DNA of 64,000 nucleotides from Sorex araneus (lineage: Eukaryota > Chordata > Mammalia > Eulipotyphla > Soricidae). Shown here in pieces: positions 45,471-57,123 of the stretch. The first letter of the stretch is position 1, and each line of letters opens with the position of its first letter. The translations under genes and the position numbers were made by a program. Under the pieces are notes generated by a model, which saw nothing but the letters and a program-made list of their open reading frames with translations, was not told the origin of the DNA and did not search any database. The stretch is from the NCBI RefSeq assembly GCF_027595985.1, contig NC_073306.1, positions 154,975,472-155,039,471 of the forward strand, read 5' to 3'.

Positions 45471-45647
45471 CAAATCGAAGATTAATGGGAAGACAAGTGA
45501 TACAAGTGATAACATTTGACATTCCTGGAAATCTCTATTGCCACCAAGCATGTATTACTCTTTTATTCTTAAGTTTTAAATGGTAACTTTATAATATTTT
45601 GATATTAGTTACTTTGGAATGGAGCAGATATTAGGTTCATTAGGAAT

Positions 45648-45708
45648 GGAGTTGTTACTAATGCCCACTCAAGAAAATCGATGAGAAAGGGGACGACAGT
45701 GATACAGT
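45648..45708 (+). mobile_element. Second RTE tail, 5'-truncated copy
   Basis: GTTACTAATGCCCACTCAAG, AAAATCGATGAGAAAGGGGA and GACAGTGATACAGTA match the RTE/SINE 3' tail. It lies 136 bp past the full RTE, is separate from the RTE's own tail, and has nothing of the body before it. Confidence 0.75.
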
Positions 45709-45712
45709 AGTT

Positions 45713-46109
45713 AGGTTTCTTTAGTTTAGTAAGATGATCATAATGACACAAGAAACATATTTTCTAAATCCCCAAGATTTGACAAATATAAAACTGTAAA
45801 TTTATATTAATATTTATAGTTTTTTTAAATATTGGTAGGCCCTAAGAAACTTGATAACTTTTTATAACAATTCATTGTTTTTAGCTTTCTAACTCTTTGA
45901 TATGATTTCAGAAATGCACGAAATTCTAAAACAAACTTTTTTTAGGTTATTTATATTTCATTTTCATGAACCCATAATAAATTCCTTTCACTGCTTACTT
46001 AATTGAATTTTTATCTCTGCTTATTCTCTTTATAGACTTTAATCTGCTAAATACCTTTGTTATTGTAGTTATTGCAATGGCCACTTGTAATTCCTTTTTG
46101 TTTGTTAAT
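45713..46109. other. Unique AT-rich sequence
   Basis: No feature recognised. Confidence 0.5.
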
Positions 46110-46285
46110 TTTTTTTTTACTTTGTTTCAGGACCATAACCCTAGGTTCTTCAAGCTTTCTCCAGGCTTCTTGCTTAGGGGTCACCCTTGGAGGTATTGAG
46201 AGATCAAATGTGTTGTATAGTTGAACCCACATCAGCCACATGCAAGGAAAGCATCTTACTCCTGTTTAGCTTATGCCTGTACCAT
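46110..46285 (-). mobile_element. Degraded SOR-type SINE
   Basis: A T-run at 46109-46118, then GGTCACCCTTGGAGGTATTG, GTTGAACCCACATCAGCCAC and ATGCAAGGAAAGCATCTTAC keep the antisense order. Confidence 0.62.
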
Positions 46286-46860
46286 CCTTTCTCCTGTACT
46301 ATCTACTCAGGCATTTGTGGTTCTCTAATTTTTGTCCTGCAAATATTTTTTTCTCATACAAAATTAGAATTATAGCTTTTATTTTACCAAATTTTGTTAG
46401 AATTTATTTTCTTTAGTATTTTCTGTTCACAAAAGTTATTGAATTATTCTATTTCTTTATGATTTTTAAATTTTCTGGTTTGCTATTAGCTCATTTCTTT
46501 TTATCCTTTCTTATTTATTTACAAAAATAATTAATGGATTTAATTTTTCTTCAGAATACAATTTTAGATACATTCCACATGCTTTTAGATTATTATTTAA
46601 TTAAGCAATTTATTTATTGCTAATCTCTAGGTGACTTGAAATTAGGCATCTATTTCATATATATTTTTATTAAAATTTATTTTTATTGCAAACCATTTAA
46701 AATTCAGCTCTTGGGCCACTCTGGTGGTTTTGGGGGGTCTCTAGAGTTAAGCCCTATGATACTACAGGAGAATATGTGGTGCCAGAAATCAACTGGGGCC
46801 CAAACATGCCAAGCATGCATTTCAGCCATTCACTCAATCTTTCCAGCCTTGCATTCCTTT
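46286..46860. other. AT-rich unique DNA with a possible old SINE
   Basis: 46286-46680 shows nothing. About 46715-46860 has GTGGTGCCAGAAATCAACTG and ATGCCAAGCATGCATTTCAG, which recall an antisense shrew SINE, very decayed. Confidence 0.4.
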
Positions 46861-47009
46861 AGATTTTACTTCTGGACCTTTAGGAGGGGTGGAAAGTACA
46901 CTCTGAGTTTTCTACAGCTTAATATGTATTGACTTATTTTACAGCCAGTTCCATGCTATTGCTTATAGAATCACTTATTTTTATTTGGGTATGGTATTGA
47001 TTCTTAGTT

Positions 47010-47275
47010 CCAAGGGGAAAATAGGTTTTTGGTGGGAGGTTCCCAAATGGTCCTCAAGAGGTCCAAGGCACGCCCAGTGGTGCTTGGTTAACCTGGCTGG
47101 ACGGTCCATGTGATTGTCTGAGGATGTTGCCATGCTCACGCTCTGCCTGCAGTGTTGGGGGACATAGGATTCCACCTTGCCACGCCCAGGAGACCATGTG
47201 GTGCCAGGAATCCTACTGCATGCTTCTGCGTGTAAGCCATGTGCCTTTACCATGGTAGCCTCACTCCAGCTTCCA
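47010..47275 (-). mobile_element. Old SINE-related sequence
   Basis: GGAGACCATGTGGTGCCAGG, AATCCTACTGCATGC, GTAAGCCATGTGCCTTTACC and GCCTCACTCCAGCTTCC resemble an antisense SOR head and body. The left half is not assignable. Confidence 0.5.
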
Positions 47276-47690
47276 AAATACACGCATGTATAAAGTAGTA
47301 GTTCTATGTGTGACAGTAGCCTGGTCACTGTTGTATTCTAAACTTGTATGTCCATAGTTTTCAAATCTACCGAATTTGTTCAATTCTGGCTCTTACTGTG
47401 AGTTTTTCTTTGTTTTGGTTTTGATAGCAAGTATCAAGTATTTTGACCTTATGTGAAACTTTTATATAAGTATTAAATAAAATAGTTATTTATTTCTGTG
47501 TGTACATTTTCCTAACATCTAAACTTATGGATAGTGTATGTGCTTATAAATCAAATGATACATATTTTTCTTAGTTACAATTCTGATTCTTTATTGTATA
47601 ATTTAATTTTAAGCAAATCAAGGAGCATACAGAGTCTATGTATATTTTATATTGAGAACTATTTTATGATCTTTGAATTTTAATTGTTTT
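47276..47690. other. Unique AT-rich sequence
   Basis: No feature recognised. Confidence 0.5.
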
Positions 47691-47700
47691 TATATTTTTT

Positions 47701-47976
47701 GATGCAGGTTGACTTTAGATTGGCCTTGCAACTACTCACTATAGCACAGCAGGTAGGGCATTTGCCTTGCAGGTGGTCGACCAGGGTTCAATTCCCCCGT
47801 CCCTCTTGGAGAACCCCAAAAGCTACCGAGAATATCCCGTCTGCATGGCAGAGCCTGGCAAGTATCCGTGTCACATTTGATATGCCAAAAACAGTAACAA
47901 CAAGTCTCACAACAGAGATTTTACTGGTGCCTGCTCAAGCAAATCGATGAACAATGAGATGATAGTTCTACAGTGT
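47701..47976 (+). mobile_element. RTE-tailed SINE
   Basis: Head CTATAGCACAGCAGGTAGGG and GGTTCAATTCCC B box, RTE body GCTACCGAGAATATCCCGTC, TATGCCAAAAACAGTAACA, and tail GCAAATCGATGAACAATGAG ending CTACAGTG. A candidate duplication TATATTTTTT at 47691-47700 and 47977-47986 would place about 40 extra bases before the tRNA-like head; being AT-rich, it may be chance. Confidence 0.9.
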
Positions 47977-47986
47977 TATATTTTTT

Positions 47987-50900
47987 ATACATTTGGCAAG
48001 CTTGCCTCAATAGATTGCTTAAGACCTATAAGTAATAGAAAGGAATATATGATTCCTTATAACATTTCTTGTACCATCATAATCTGACTTTATGTAGGAC
48101 AGAAACAGAATTTATGTGTTTTCCTTGTTCTGTGAGAGGGGGCAAATTTGAGGTTCTCACACATATATGGCAAATACCTTATCACTGAGTTATGTTTCTG
48201 GCTCAGTATAATATGTGGATTTCTCCCTATAAAGACCAATTTACATATAGTCATTCTGAACAACAACAAAAATACACAGAATTATACAATTTATAAAAAA
48301 ACGATGTCTACACAGAGAGAATGTCTTCATGGTTTTTAATCTTCCCTTTTAGCTTTATTTCCTGGCAAGTCCTTCAGAGAAATTTTATTTTCTTTAACTT
48401 TGTCAAGATCAGATCGGGATAGTGAAACAGAATGGTAAGAGCGGGAAAGAAAAACTTGCCAATACAGCAGGAAACTGAAACTACTCAGGACTGAGAGTGA
48501 TCCTTGGCAGTATGTCTTACAACTCTCTGATTTTCCTGATGTGGAAGTTTAAGTTTCTAAGAGGTTAGACAGCTTGCCTGAAGTTAGACTGTTTCTGTGA
48601 GATTATTAAGCTTATAATCAAGAATTCGTTTTTGTGATAGATAAACCTGGCAAAGAAAATAGTTTTGCAGTCTTCACTATTTTCCAGCGTGGAGAGATCC
48701 TGATATCAAATCTCCACCTCTGTGTTTATTAGTAGTGAAAACTTGGTAAACGCACTTTTCTTCCAAGTCTCAATTTCCTTTTAAATGGGTTTAGTTATTT
48801 AAAAATGACCTATTATCAAACATAGGCATTGATTGTTCTAGAAACACATTAGGCTCTATGAATCAATGTCTAGCATTGCATCTAGCAACTAATTACCCCC
48901 CAAATAATGTTTCTTGCTCCGCTCCTTGATTAAATGGATGAAAGAGGTTGTTTATAGGTCAGATTAATTATAAAAATGATGAAAAAAATCAAAATCAATG
49001 TTTTTATCTCTCTGTTGAAGTACTCTAGATGTAAGAGTGGAAGTCTTCTAAACATATAATACAATATTGAAAAGTGGATGGGAAAGAATGTAATAAGCAT
49101 GAGAAAGTTAGAGGGCTCTAGTCTGCTTCTTAACTAATTTCTAGGAAATGGTCTGTTTATCTTCCTAAGGCACATAAGTGAACATGACTTTTCATTTTTC
49201 ATACCCCTCTGAAAAACCTAGTGGTACCAGCGGGAACCATCAAAAGGAATTAAATTGTTATGTTTCCCAGGATTAGAAAAGTTGGAGGCAAATGTATATA
49301 AAAAGGCCTATTTCATATAACCCTGCCATAGCATTATTTTCAAACAATCACTTAAAGTCTCATTAGAATGGCCTGGGAATAGATTTTGCTCATTCTAACA
49401 TAGCCTGAACCTAACCCTTAGGTTAGGAGCTCATTGATTTTTAGCTTCTATAGCTCTGCAGAACACATCTGGATTCTTAATTAATAATGTGCTATCTTGG
49501 AGACCAATTCGCTATTGTTTGAACATGCTTGATTGAAAGCCCAGACATAATGCCCATAAAATGTTTGAGGGGTGGGAAGTAATTGAAGAAAAGATTATAA
49601 ATTACTCTTGGCTTTTGGATTCCCTCAAGAACTGGAAGCAAAAACCAATTATTTATCTTTGCAGATGGCATTACTCTCTCTCCCACCCCCATACAATCTA
49701 ATCAATGTTGATGAATCACTCCAGCCTGGTTCTCCCATTGGTGAGAGAAGTTAAAAAGACATCCCCTTTCTCCAGCCACTGAGTCTGTACTCCCACATTT
49801 AAGAAATAATAAAAAATAGTGTTTCTCAGCTTGCACTTGAAGACGTTAGGCAAAACAGTTCAATGCCTGTAATTAGTGACCTCGTTTTTGCTTAAGTCTC
49901 CCTGACGAGTGAGAATTGATTTTCTGAACGCTCCAGTTTGCATTCAATTGTGGAGAAGAGAATCAACAGTGGGCATTTTAAAATGCATCCGGAAAGTTCA
50001 GGCGTGCTTAGAAGCCGTGGCACTATGCGTGCATGCAGTCATCATGGAAGGTTTGGCAGTAAGCTCTGGATATTCCTTCTGTGGCCTAGATGTCATTTTG
50101 AGGCTGTTTGTTTTTTCTATCACGGGAACCCAAGTGACACTGGTAAGGATTCAAATCCCCTGCAAGGACTTCATTTCCAGCCTAGATAGGGTGGAAATTA
50201 GAATGACACGTTTAAGGTAGTTCAGCAAAGCAGAATCTTCTTTTCTGATTCTTTATAGCAGCCCAGCTCTACCTTAAATTAATGATTTTGCCCTCTTTAT
50301 TTCTCTAACACCTCTAGCCAGTGGGAATCCAGAAGCCAAGTGTTAGTCGAAGATTCCCTCTGAGAAACTCTGTTACACCAGAGGAGACAATGAAAGTTTT
50401 CTGGACTGTGTTTCCTCATGTTCATTAAAATGCAGTAGCTGAAGCCTCCTACACTGGGAAGAGCCCTCCCAGACTGCCCACACATGCCTCTGCTCAGGCT
50501 GTTCATTTCCCCTGCAGTGAACAGGACCTTTCTCTGCTTCTCATGGGGCATGGAGGGATGGTTGGGTTCCATCCTCCACAAGGTAGAGGATGAGTGCCAT
50601 CTCTTACCACCCCGTCATCTGCCTACTTAAAGACCCTCATGGGCCCAGTCTGTGACACACACAAATCAAGCAACAGGAGCCTGTGAAATAAGCGGCTTTT
50701 GCTGCTCTCTCGAATCTCAGCGTTTCCCAGTTCTTGAGACATTACCACAGGCACACATCACCTTTGGCAGGCCAAGCTCAGAGTTAGCTGGGAACATGCA
50801 TTGGGGGCTATTTTTTGTACATTCATTTTACCTATACCTACATCCCCTCCATTCAGGCCTCTCCCTTTGTGCCTACATGACCTAATCCATTATGTCTCAG

Positions 50901-52235
50901 AAACCTGTGAAAGACTAATAAATTATTTTTACCAAGACAAAGTTGGAAAGAAATTGTATCCACTTCCCCTATGATAAAATACCAGTGATAACCTTTTTGG
51001 TTAACCGCAATCTCTCTTCACCAACAGGCTTCGCCTGTCCCTACCAACTTGTTTGTTGAAGCATTGCAAACATTTTATCATTTTTGGTACATTAAGAAGT
51101 ACATAGTAAAAGTACAGTAATGCCCCAAAGCCAGATTCTTCCCAGTTTTCAAAAATTAGCATGAAAAAAACAGACAATTGTGTCCTATTAGAAGTTCTCT
51201 CCTCAACCTTGGATGGCCCAGGTCTTTCCCCAATGCCAAAGTAACACCAAAGCAGACGCATGTAGTGCCTCTAAGGGAGTGAATCTGCTTTGTATCAAGT
51301 CTGCATGGCACTGGGAAGAGAGCTGATGGGCAGAAGACAGGAAAATTACTGGAGTTTGAAGGACTCTATGTGATACCTTTCTATTTTCTTAAATGAGAAC
51401 TGCAGGATCAATTGAAAAATAGATAGAAATTAAGCACCAAAATTCCTAGACATGCAGGCAAGTGGGCCTGTTAATAATAATGAACTCTCCTACTGAAGTT
51501 ATTTCCTCATCTGTGTAGGCCTCTATCCCATCACTGCCCTTCCCCACTGGGCTTGGGCCTGATGAACAGTGCTAGGATGCTCTCTGTAGGGAGGATTTCC
51601 TACAAAGAAAAACGTACGGGTATTATTAACTGTTTTAGAATGCTGACATGAAGCCGAATCTACTCCACATGGCTTAAATCAACTACTTCTCCACTGGGCC
51701 TGAGCCTGATGAACAGAGATAGGATGCTCTCCGTAGGTAGTATGTTCTACAAAACTAAAAAATAAAAAAGAAGTATTATTAGCTTTTGTGAGAACCCTGA
51801 CAGGAAGCAGAATCTACCTGCATGACACAAGTCAACAGATTTTAATGTAGGCATGACAAACAGAGGTACAGTCGGTGCGTAACAAAATGTGAGTAGGTAC
51901 TCAGATTGGGATAGAAGAGGGAAAAAGTTACCTCCAGCTATAATAGAAGGGACAGGCCGGAAGACCATGTACCTGAGCCCAGTGAGAAATAGACCCCCAG
52001 AAAAAGGTTAGCAGTGGTAACTAGAGGTATCAGAAAACAGCTCCTTATGTTCAGAGACATGTAGTCAGGTAGGAAGGAACTTAGGCAAACGTCTTTCTAC
52101 TAGTCTTCTAATCTCCTGTCAGTAGATGCCACTGTCCAATCACAACCAGAAGCCAGTGTGTAACACTTACTCTCCATCCCAACCCTCATTGGTACAAGGA
52201 AGACAGAGGAAAGATTAAAGGATTAGAGGGTTTCT
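47987..52235. other. Repeat-poor unique region (4.2 kb)
   Basis: No SINE, L1 or LTR is recognisable except perhaps a few decayed SINE words at about 48150-48210. Local tandem duplication at 51544-51837 is listed separately. No reading frame shows a domain, and frames on the two strands overlap freely. The segment 49380-50220 is repeat-free with balanced composition and would be the first place to test for a conserved regulatory element. Confidence 0.5.
51544..51837. repeat. Tandem duplication, two units of 147 bp
   Basis: CCACTGGGCTTGGGCCTGAT (51544) and CCACTGGGCCTGAGCCTGAT (51691) start two units that share GATGAACAG, AGGATGCTCTC, GTATTATTA, a GAACCCTGACAGGAAGC / GAATGCTGACATGAAGC segment and AGAATCTAC. 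The units have diverged by substitutions and small indels. Confidence 0.88.
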
Positions 52236-52330
52236 TTTTTCTTTTTTTTTTTTATTAGTCAATCACCATGAGGTACAGTTACAAACTTATGAACTTTCAT
52301 GGTTGCATTTCAGTCGTACAGTGATCATTT
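52236..52330 (-). mobile_element. L1 3'-end fragment
   Basis: A T-run, then AGTCAATCACCATGAGGTAC, AGTTACAAACTTATGAAC and GCATTTCAGTCGTACAGTG: the antisense L1 terminus, very short. Confidence 0.8.
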
Positions 52331-54227
52331 ACATCAAGAGGTTTTCTTGAAGGAATGAGAACCAACTTTATGAGGACACTGGCACATAAGGAGCAAATCG
52401 TTTCCACTGAAATAAATAATGGGGTGAGAGAACAGGTAAATAACCCACCTGAATCTTGCTGTCTCCAGCACACCGCTCTACCCCAATTCCTAAAGGCAAG
52501 AATGCCAGAAAATTCTGAGTTACATACAGGTAAGAGTAACATCCCCTGGAATCCAGTCTCCGTCAGAAATCCCGACTCACAAGCCACATCCTCCATTAGC
52601 GTTTTCCCTCGTGTAGACTCATCAGGAGCCTTTGCATGTCCCTGGGTCATGCCCTTGAACTTAATTCCACCTTTTGACTCTGTCTTCTATATAACTCTCA
52701 GAGACCCTTACTGTTGAGTGTCACCAAGAGCCTCGCTCAACCTTTCTGCCTCAGACACGGGCCTGTCCTACAGAGCTGCTTCTTCCAAACTAATCTCAAA
52801 TTAAACCACCTCTTCAATGAAGGTGCTTAAGGCAGGGCTGAGAAAATGTAAATGTTCTTCATAAATATACAGTCATGTAACTCTCATGCCACATCTGTCT
52901 ATTAGAGATAATCTCTCAATGTTCAAATCACTGTATGGACTAAATAAGATAATTATGAGCTACTATATCAACTCTTTAGTGTGGGACTCACACAAAGGAA
53001 ACCGTCAATAATGAGTATTTGTTATCTCGCACCACCCTTTTAATGTGGCATGTTCTTTATCCAGAAGCCAAATCCTTTTTCCTTTCTTGCAAAATGTGAT
53101 GAGTGAATGCAGCACGGGGAGTTTTACACATTCAGTGTGGGCTAGTCAAATTGCTCTCATATTTTCCCAGTGTAGATATAGGTGAATGTACTAAAAGTAT
53201 GATGCAGGTATTTTGCATCTTTACATAGAAAATTTATGGTTTACACCAAATTCACTTTTCTTGTCATTTCATTAACCTCTGGTAGGTTAAACCCCCCAGA
53301 GTTTCTGTGGGTGTGGATGTGGTCAGCATAGACCAGTTAAAATATGACCTTAGAGACTGTTTCCTGTCTGTACTCACCAGAGCCAGAAATTCTTTTGATA
53401 GAACTTATCATAAATTATTTATGTTTCTCTCAACCTCTGATGCAAATCTATGAAATATAATGGAAACATCCTGTATATCACAGTGATCTCTTATCATTCT
53501 GGGTCTGCCACAAAAGACTTATAAAAATACTCTGTACACTAATCTGATATCCACTATTACAGTTCAGCTGTAACTCCTAGACTGAAAACATTTCAATTCT
53601 TTGCTTTACCTTCACTGTACAGATTCTATAACATCTTTCACTGTGCAAAGGTATGCATTGTTAATTTTGATGATAGCACCGTTAGAATATATCTCCATTT
53701 AAAGTAGGAAAAGTATAATATGAGTTTTCTTTCATTTATGACTGAAAATTGTGGGAATAAAAGGGCTTCAAATGATTTTTTTGATACAATATTTTAAATT
53801 ACCATGGAGCTTTCAGTAATTTACACATCTTTTTGTTCTAATTGCTAAAGCCATGTTACATGATGAATAATTAGGGAACTGTCCCCAAATAAATAATCAT
53901 AATCACTTTATTCACTAAATATCAAGCTTATTCATTCCAATTTAAGGTTTTTCTCAACTTATAAATTCGATATGTTGAGAATGTTATTTAATGTATAATG
54001 TTATTTAATGTCTTCTTATGTAACTATTATTTTTGCATTGTAATATTTTATCAGTTGATCATCAGTTTGATAAAGTCTGTAAATACATAGTGAGTGTCCA
54101 TCCATCCATTTATTTTAATGAAACAACTCACATCACAATATCTTATGACTTTTAACAGAATTCTATGTCATAGATGCAGATCGTTTGCGATTTCAAATAA
54201 GGAAATTGAAGCTATTTTTTTATTTGT
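52331..54227. other. Unique AT-rich sequence
   Basis: No family recognised. A 120-codon plus frame at 52355-52717 has no recognised domain and is opposed by an equally long antisense frame, so it is not supported as a gene. Confidence 0.45.
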
Positions 54228-54400
54228 TTGATTTGGGCCACTTCCAGCCATGCTCACTGCTTACTCCTGACTCTGTAATCATGAATTATATCTAAACTCC
54301 TGATAGTGGTCAGGGTGACCTTATAGGGTACCAAAAATTGAATGTGGGTCAGTTGCATGCAATGCAAGTACCCTATCCATTGTACTAACTCTCCAACCCC
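54228..54400 (-). mobile_element. Degraded SOR-type SINE
   Basis: GGGCCACTTCCAGCCATGCT, CTGCTTACTCCTGACTCTG, GTACCAAAAATTGAATGTGG and CAATGCAAGTACCCTATCC are antisense SOR. Confidence 0.8.
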
Positions 54401-54424
54401 AATACTATATTTTTAAGTAGAGAA

Positions 54425-54546
54425 CTTTTGTTGCTCCAATACCCATCCCTTCCCCAGTATATATTTTCCACCTCCACTATTCTCAGTTTCCCTCCTACCT
54501 CTCCCTACCCCATCCAGCTTGCCTCTATGCAGATGGCAGGCACTTT

Positions 54547-54604
<58 letters not shown>

Positions 54605-54770
54605 ATCTTTGTCTCTGTCTCTGCTCTGTCTCTGTTTTTCTCTCTCTCTCTCTCTTTCTCTCTCTTGCTCTCACTATCTCTCTCACTCTCTGTTTCCTTC
54701 TGGGCTAGAGGGTTTGCAATACAGGCACTGGCAGGTTAGCTTGTCATGTATATCCCTTCACCTTCTTTTA
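54425..54770 (-). mobile_element. L1 3' UTR fragment containing a CT microsatellite
   Basis: CCAATACCCATCCCTTCCCC, TTTTCCACCTCCACTATTC, TGCAGATGGCAGGCACTTTTC then the CT array, and GGTTTGCAATACAGGCACTG on the far side, correspond to the antisense L1 3' UTR. A serine/leucine-rich frame across the array is spurious. Confidence 0.78.
54551..54692. repeat. (CT)n microsatellite, perfect then imperfect
   Basis: About 25 uninterrupted CT units at 54551-54600, then imperfect TCTCTGTCT and CTCTCT runs to about 54692. It grew inside the L1 3' UTR pyrimidine (antisense) tract. Confidence 0.96.
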
Positions 54771-55042
54771 GCACTCAGATCTTGCTCAGAGTGATCAATT
54801 CCAACTAACATTGTCATAGTTGTTGTGTCTATATCCTAATTGTCCTCCTCCTTATGCTTTAGGCTGTGGCAAGCTTCAGGCTAAATTTTTTTTCTTAATA
54901 AAAAAAATTATTGAACTGACCCATCAGTCAACTCACCAAAATGTTTATTGTACAAGATGCACACACACACAAGACTTTTAGCAATAAATTATCAAGCATA
55001 ATAGAAGTAATTAAGTAAGAACTATAGTTTAAGGCATCATTG
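54771..55042. other. Unique AT-rich sequence
   Basis: A T/A-rich run at 54883-54908 and a short (CA) run at 54960-54971; nothing else recognised. Confidence 0.45.
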
Positions 55043-55225
55043 TGAGACTAAAGCAATATTACAGCAGGTTGGGCTCTTATCACGCATTTGACAGGCTTGT
55101 GTCTGATCTCTAGCATGACATTTGGTCTTCTGAGCCACTCCTGAAATAATTCCTGACCATAGTACTACATATACGCCTTGAACACTCCTGGCTGTGTGTG
55201 CCTCAAACTAAAACTAAAATAAAGT
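55043..55225 (+). mobile_element. Diverged SOR-type SINE
   Basis: AGCAATATTACAGCAGGTTG, GTGTCTGATCTCTAGCATGA, TTTGGTCTTCTGAGCCACTC and AATAATTCCTGACCATAG, ending in an A-rich tail. Confidence 0.78.
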
Positions 55226-55723
55226 AAATATGTCAAATATGTTGTGTGATAATAGGCATAGAGTGATCAGCCCTTCAACTGAATTTTGAGGACAGAGGAA
55301 GACTTTATGTGAAAATTGAGGATGTTTTTGTTTCATGATGCAGAAGTCATGCCCTGTAAAAATAAGGGCTTATGCCATGGATTTAAAGCAGAAAATTCTG
55401 ACAGATCCAAAGATATGAATCAAATAAGACACATAGGAGGAGGGTAGAACTCAGACTAGACTGGAGGAGCAGTCAGCGAGTCACATAATGCTTAATCTTA
55501 TGAACACTATTGTGAGTAGACTTATGGCACATGATTGATGACAAAAAGTCTGAGTTGGATGGAAGAAGAGCAGGTAGAAGAAAGTAAGACTGACTATAAT
55601 GAAATACAGCACTCGTGTGATCAGAGAGGGGGCAGCTAATTCCCTTGCATTATTTTGTTCTTACGTCTCTCCGAACCTGTTTTGTTCAATTAAATGTTTT
55701 GTTGTTGTTGTTGTTGGTAGTTG

Positions 55724-55876
55724 TTTAGTCCACACCTGGCAGAGCTCAGAACTTACTCCTGGCTCTGTGCTCAGGCATTACTCCTGGTGGGACTCAAAAG
55801 ACCAAATGTGCTGGGAACAAAACTGGGGTTAGATGCCTGCAAGGCAATCCCTTGCCTGCTCTAGTATGCCCCAGCC
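55724..55876 (-). mobile_element. SOR-type SINE
   Basis: CCACACCTGGCAGAGCTCAG, TTACTCCTGGCTCTGTGCTC, GGCATTACTCCTGGTGGGAC and GCCTGCTCTAGTATGCCCCA are antisense SOR, moderately diverged. Confidence 0.88.
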
Positions 55877-56829
55877 CTAATTTTATTCTAAGATAAAGGC
55901 TCATTTTTTGAGTTTTAGTTTTAACTGGTCAAAGTTCCGAGGTTCCAGAAATTCCAGTACAGCAAACAACATCAAAATCTTTATTGCTGTTTTATTGCTG
56001 TACTATCCTTGTTCCCTGAGACAAAAGAATTTCAACTTGTTTCTATTTACTGAAAGCTGTTAATGTATTTACTGTTATGAGGAGGCAAAGTATCCTTATG
56101 ATTCAATATGCATTTCCTTATGTCTAGAATTTGGCTCTTCTTTCTTTGATGAATATCTTTGAAAATGAGGAGATATAGAAAACATCTTTATTAATTTCAC
56201 AATCATTGAGCTTGTAAGAATGGGCCCTTTCCTCAGATATGCTTAAAGGCATTTTTGCAAAAATATAGGAGCAGAAACTTCCTTTCCCAATCCTCTAGCT
56301 CTCTCTTTTGAAAACTGGAAAAGGGAAATATTAGTCTTACTGTAGAGAGAAAAGATTCATTTTGTAAAGCTACAATGAATTATAATGACCATTAGTCCCA
56401 CTTCTGATGTTGCCTATTGATATGCTAGAGGATAAATTGTCTCCATTTTTGGTTTTTGTTTCTCACTATGCCGCATAACACTAAGAATGGCCAGACATTC
56501 GGAGCTTAATGAGAACTGCATCAAAAGGCTTTAAACTAGGATCACATATAAAAGCTCATTAGATAATTGTCATAATAGCAGCAGCAGTAGCAAAAGTAGT
56601 AGAATAGCACAAAGTAATAGAATGGTAGAGATATTTTGAGACTTCGGCCAATACCTGTCTGAAAAATGACAGAAAATGTATCTTGTCCTGTTTCTCATAG
56701 TTTCTAACAGGATAGTGATATTTTCTTTATCACAGTAGATGAGTATAACACTGGTTATGCCCTTTTGGGACATATATCCAGTATAAATCACGCAGAATGT
56801 TTTTAGCAAAACATTCCTTGCTTTTCTCG
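55877..56829. other. Unique AT-rich sequence
   Basis: A short trinucleotide-like (GCA/GTA) run at about 56578-56605. No gene recognised. Confidence 0.45.
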
Positions 56830-57004
56830 ATGTTTTTTTTTTGTGTGGGTGGGTGGGGAAAGGGTGTTGGAGGCACACACAGCGATGCCCAGGGTTTACT
56901 CTGCACTTAGGAGTAACTCCTGAGTTTAGGGGACTATATGGGATACAGGAGATTGAATCTGGGTTGGCTACATGCAAGGCAAGCACCGTCTACATCTCCA
57001 TTCC
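56830..57004 (-). mobile_element. SOR-type SINE
   Basis: A T-run, GGAGGCACACACAGCGATGC, CTCTGCACTTAGGAGTAACT, GGGGACTATATGGGATACAG, TTGAATCTGGGTTGGCTAC and GCAAGGCAAGCACCG, all antisense. Confidence 0.88.
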
Positions 57005-57123
57005 CAAGGCAAAATATTCTTTTTGTTTTCTTACATTCTTAGTAGACCTATGTCCAGTGAAAGGTATCCTTGTTACTGGGGATTATTTCTGCTATGGAGA
57101 ATTATTTTTGCTATAACTAAAAA

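Larger units (their letters stand above)
41992..45512 (+). mobile_element. Full-length RTE-clade retrotransposon (3.52 kb), decayed
   Basis: It runs from a GC-rich 5' UTR with partial tandem units, through a non-coding segment shared with the local SINEs (42440-42560), to one long coding region (endonuclease, reverse transcriptase) and a very short tail. It is flanked by the exact 8-bp repeat CATTTGAC (41984-41991 and 45513-45520), which coincides with the first base of the 5' unit and the end of the ACAAGTGATA tail. About 3.5 kb is a normal full length for RTE elements. The conserved coding blocks resemble shrew RTE (RTE1_Sar-like, by memory) and nematode RTE proteins. The copy is inactive. 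Confidence 0.92.

Noticed and set aside
52297..52717. Paired 117-120-codon frames on opposite strands
   Set aside because: Overlapping open frames on both strands without recognisable homology point to chance.
54428..54794. Ser/Leu repeat frames of 91-103 codons
   Set aside because: Translations of the (CT)n array inside an antisense L1 3' UTR.
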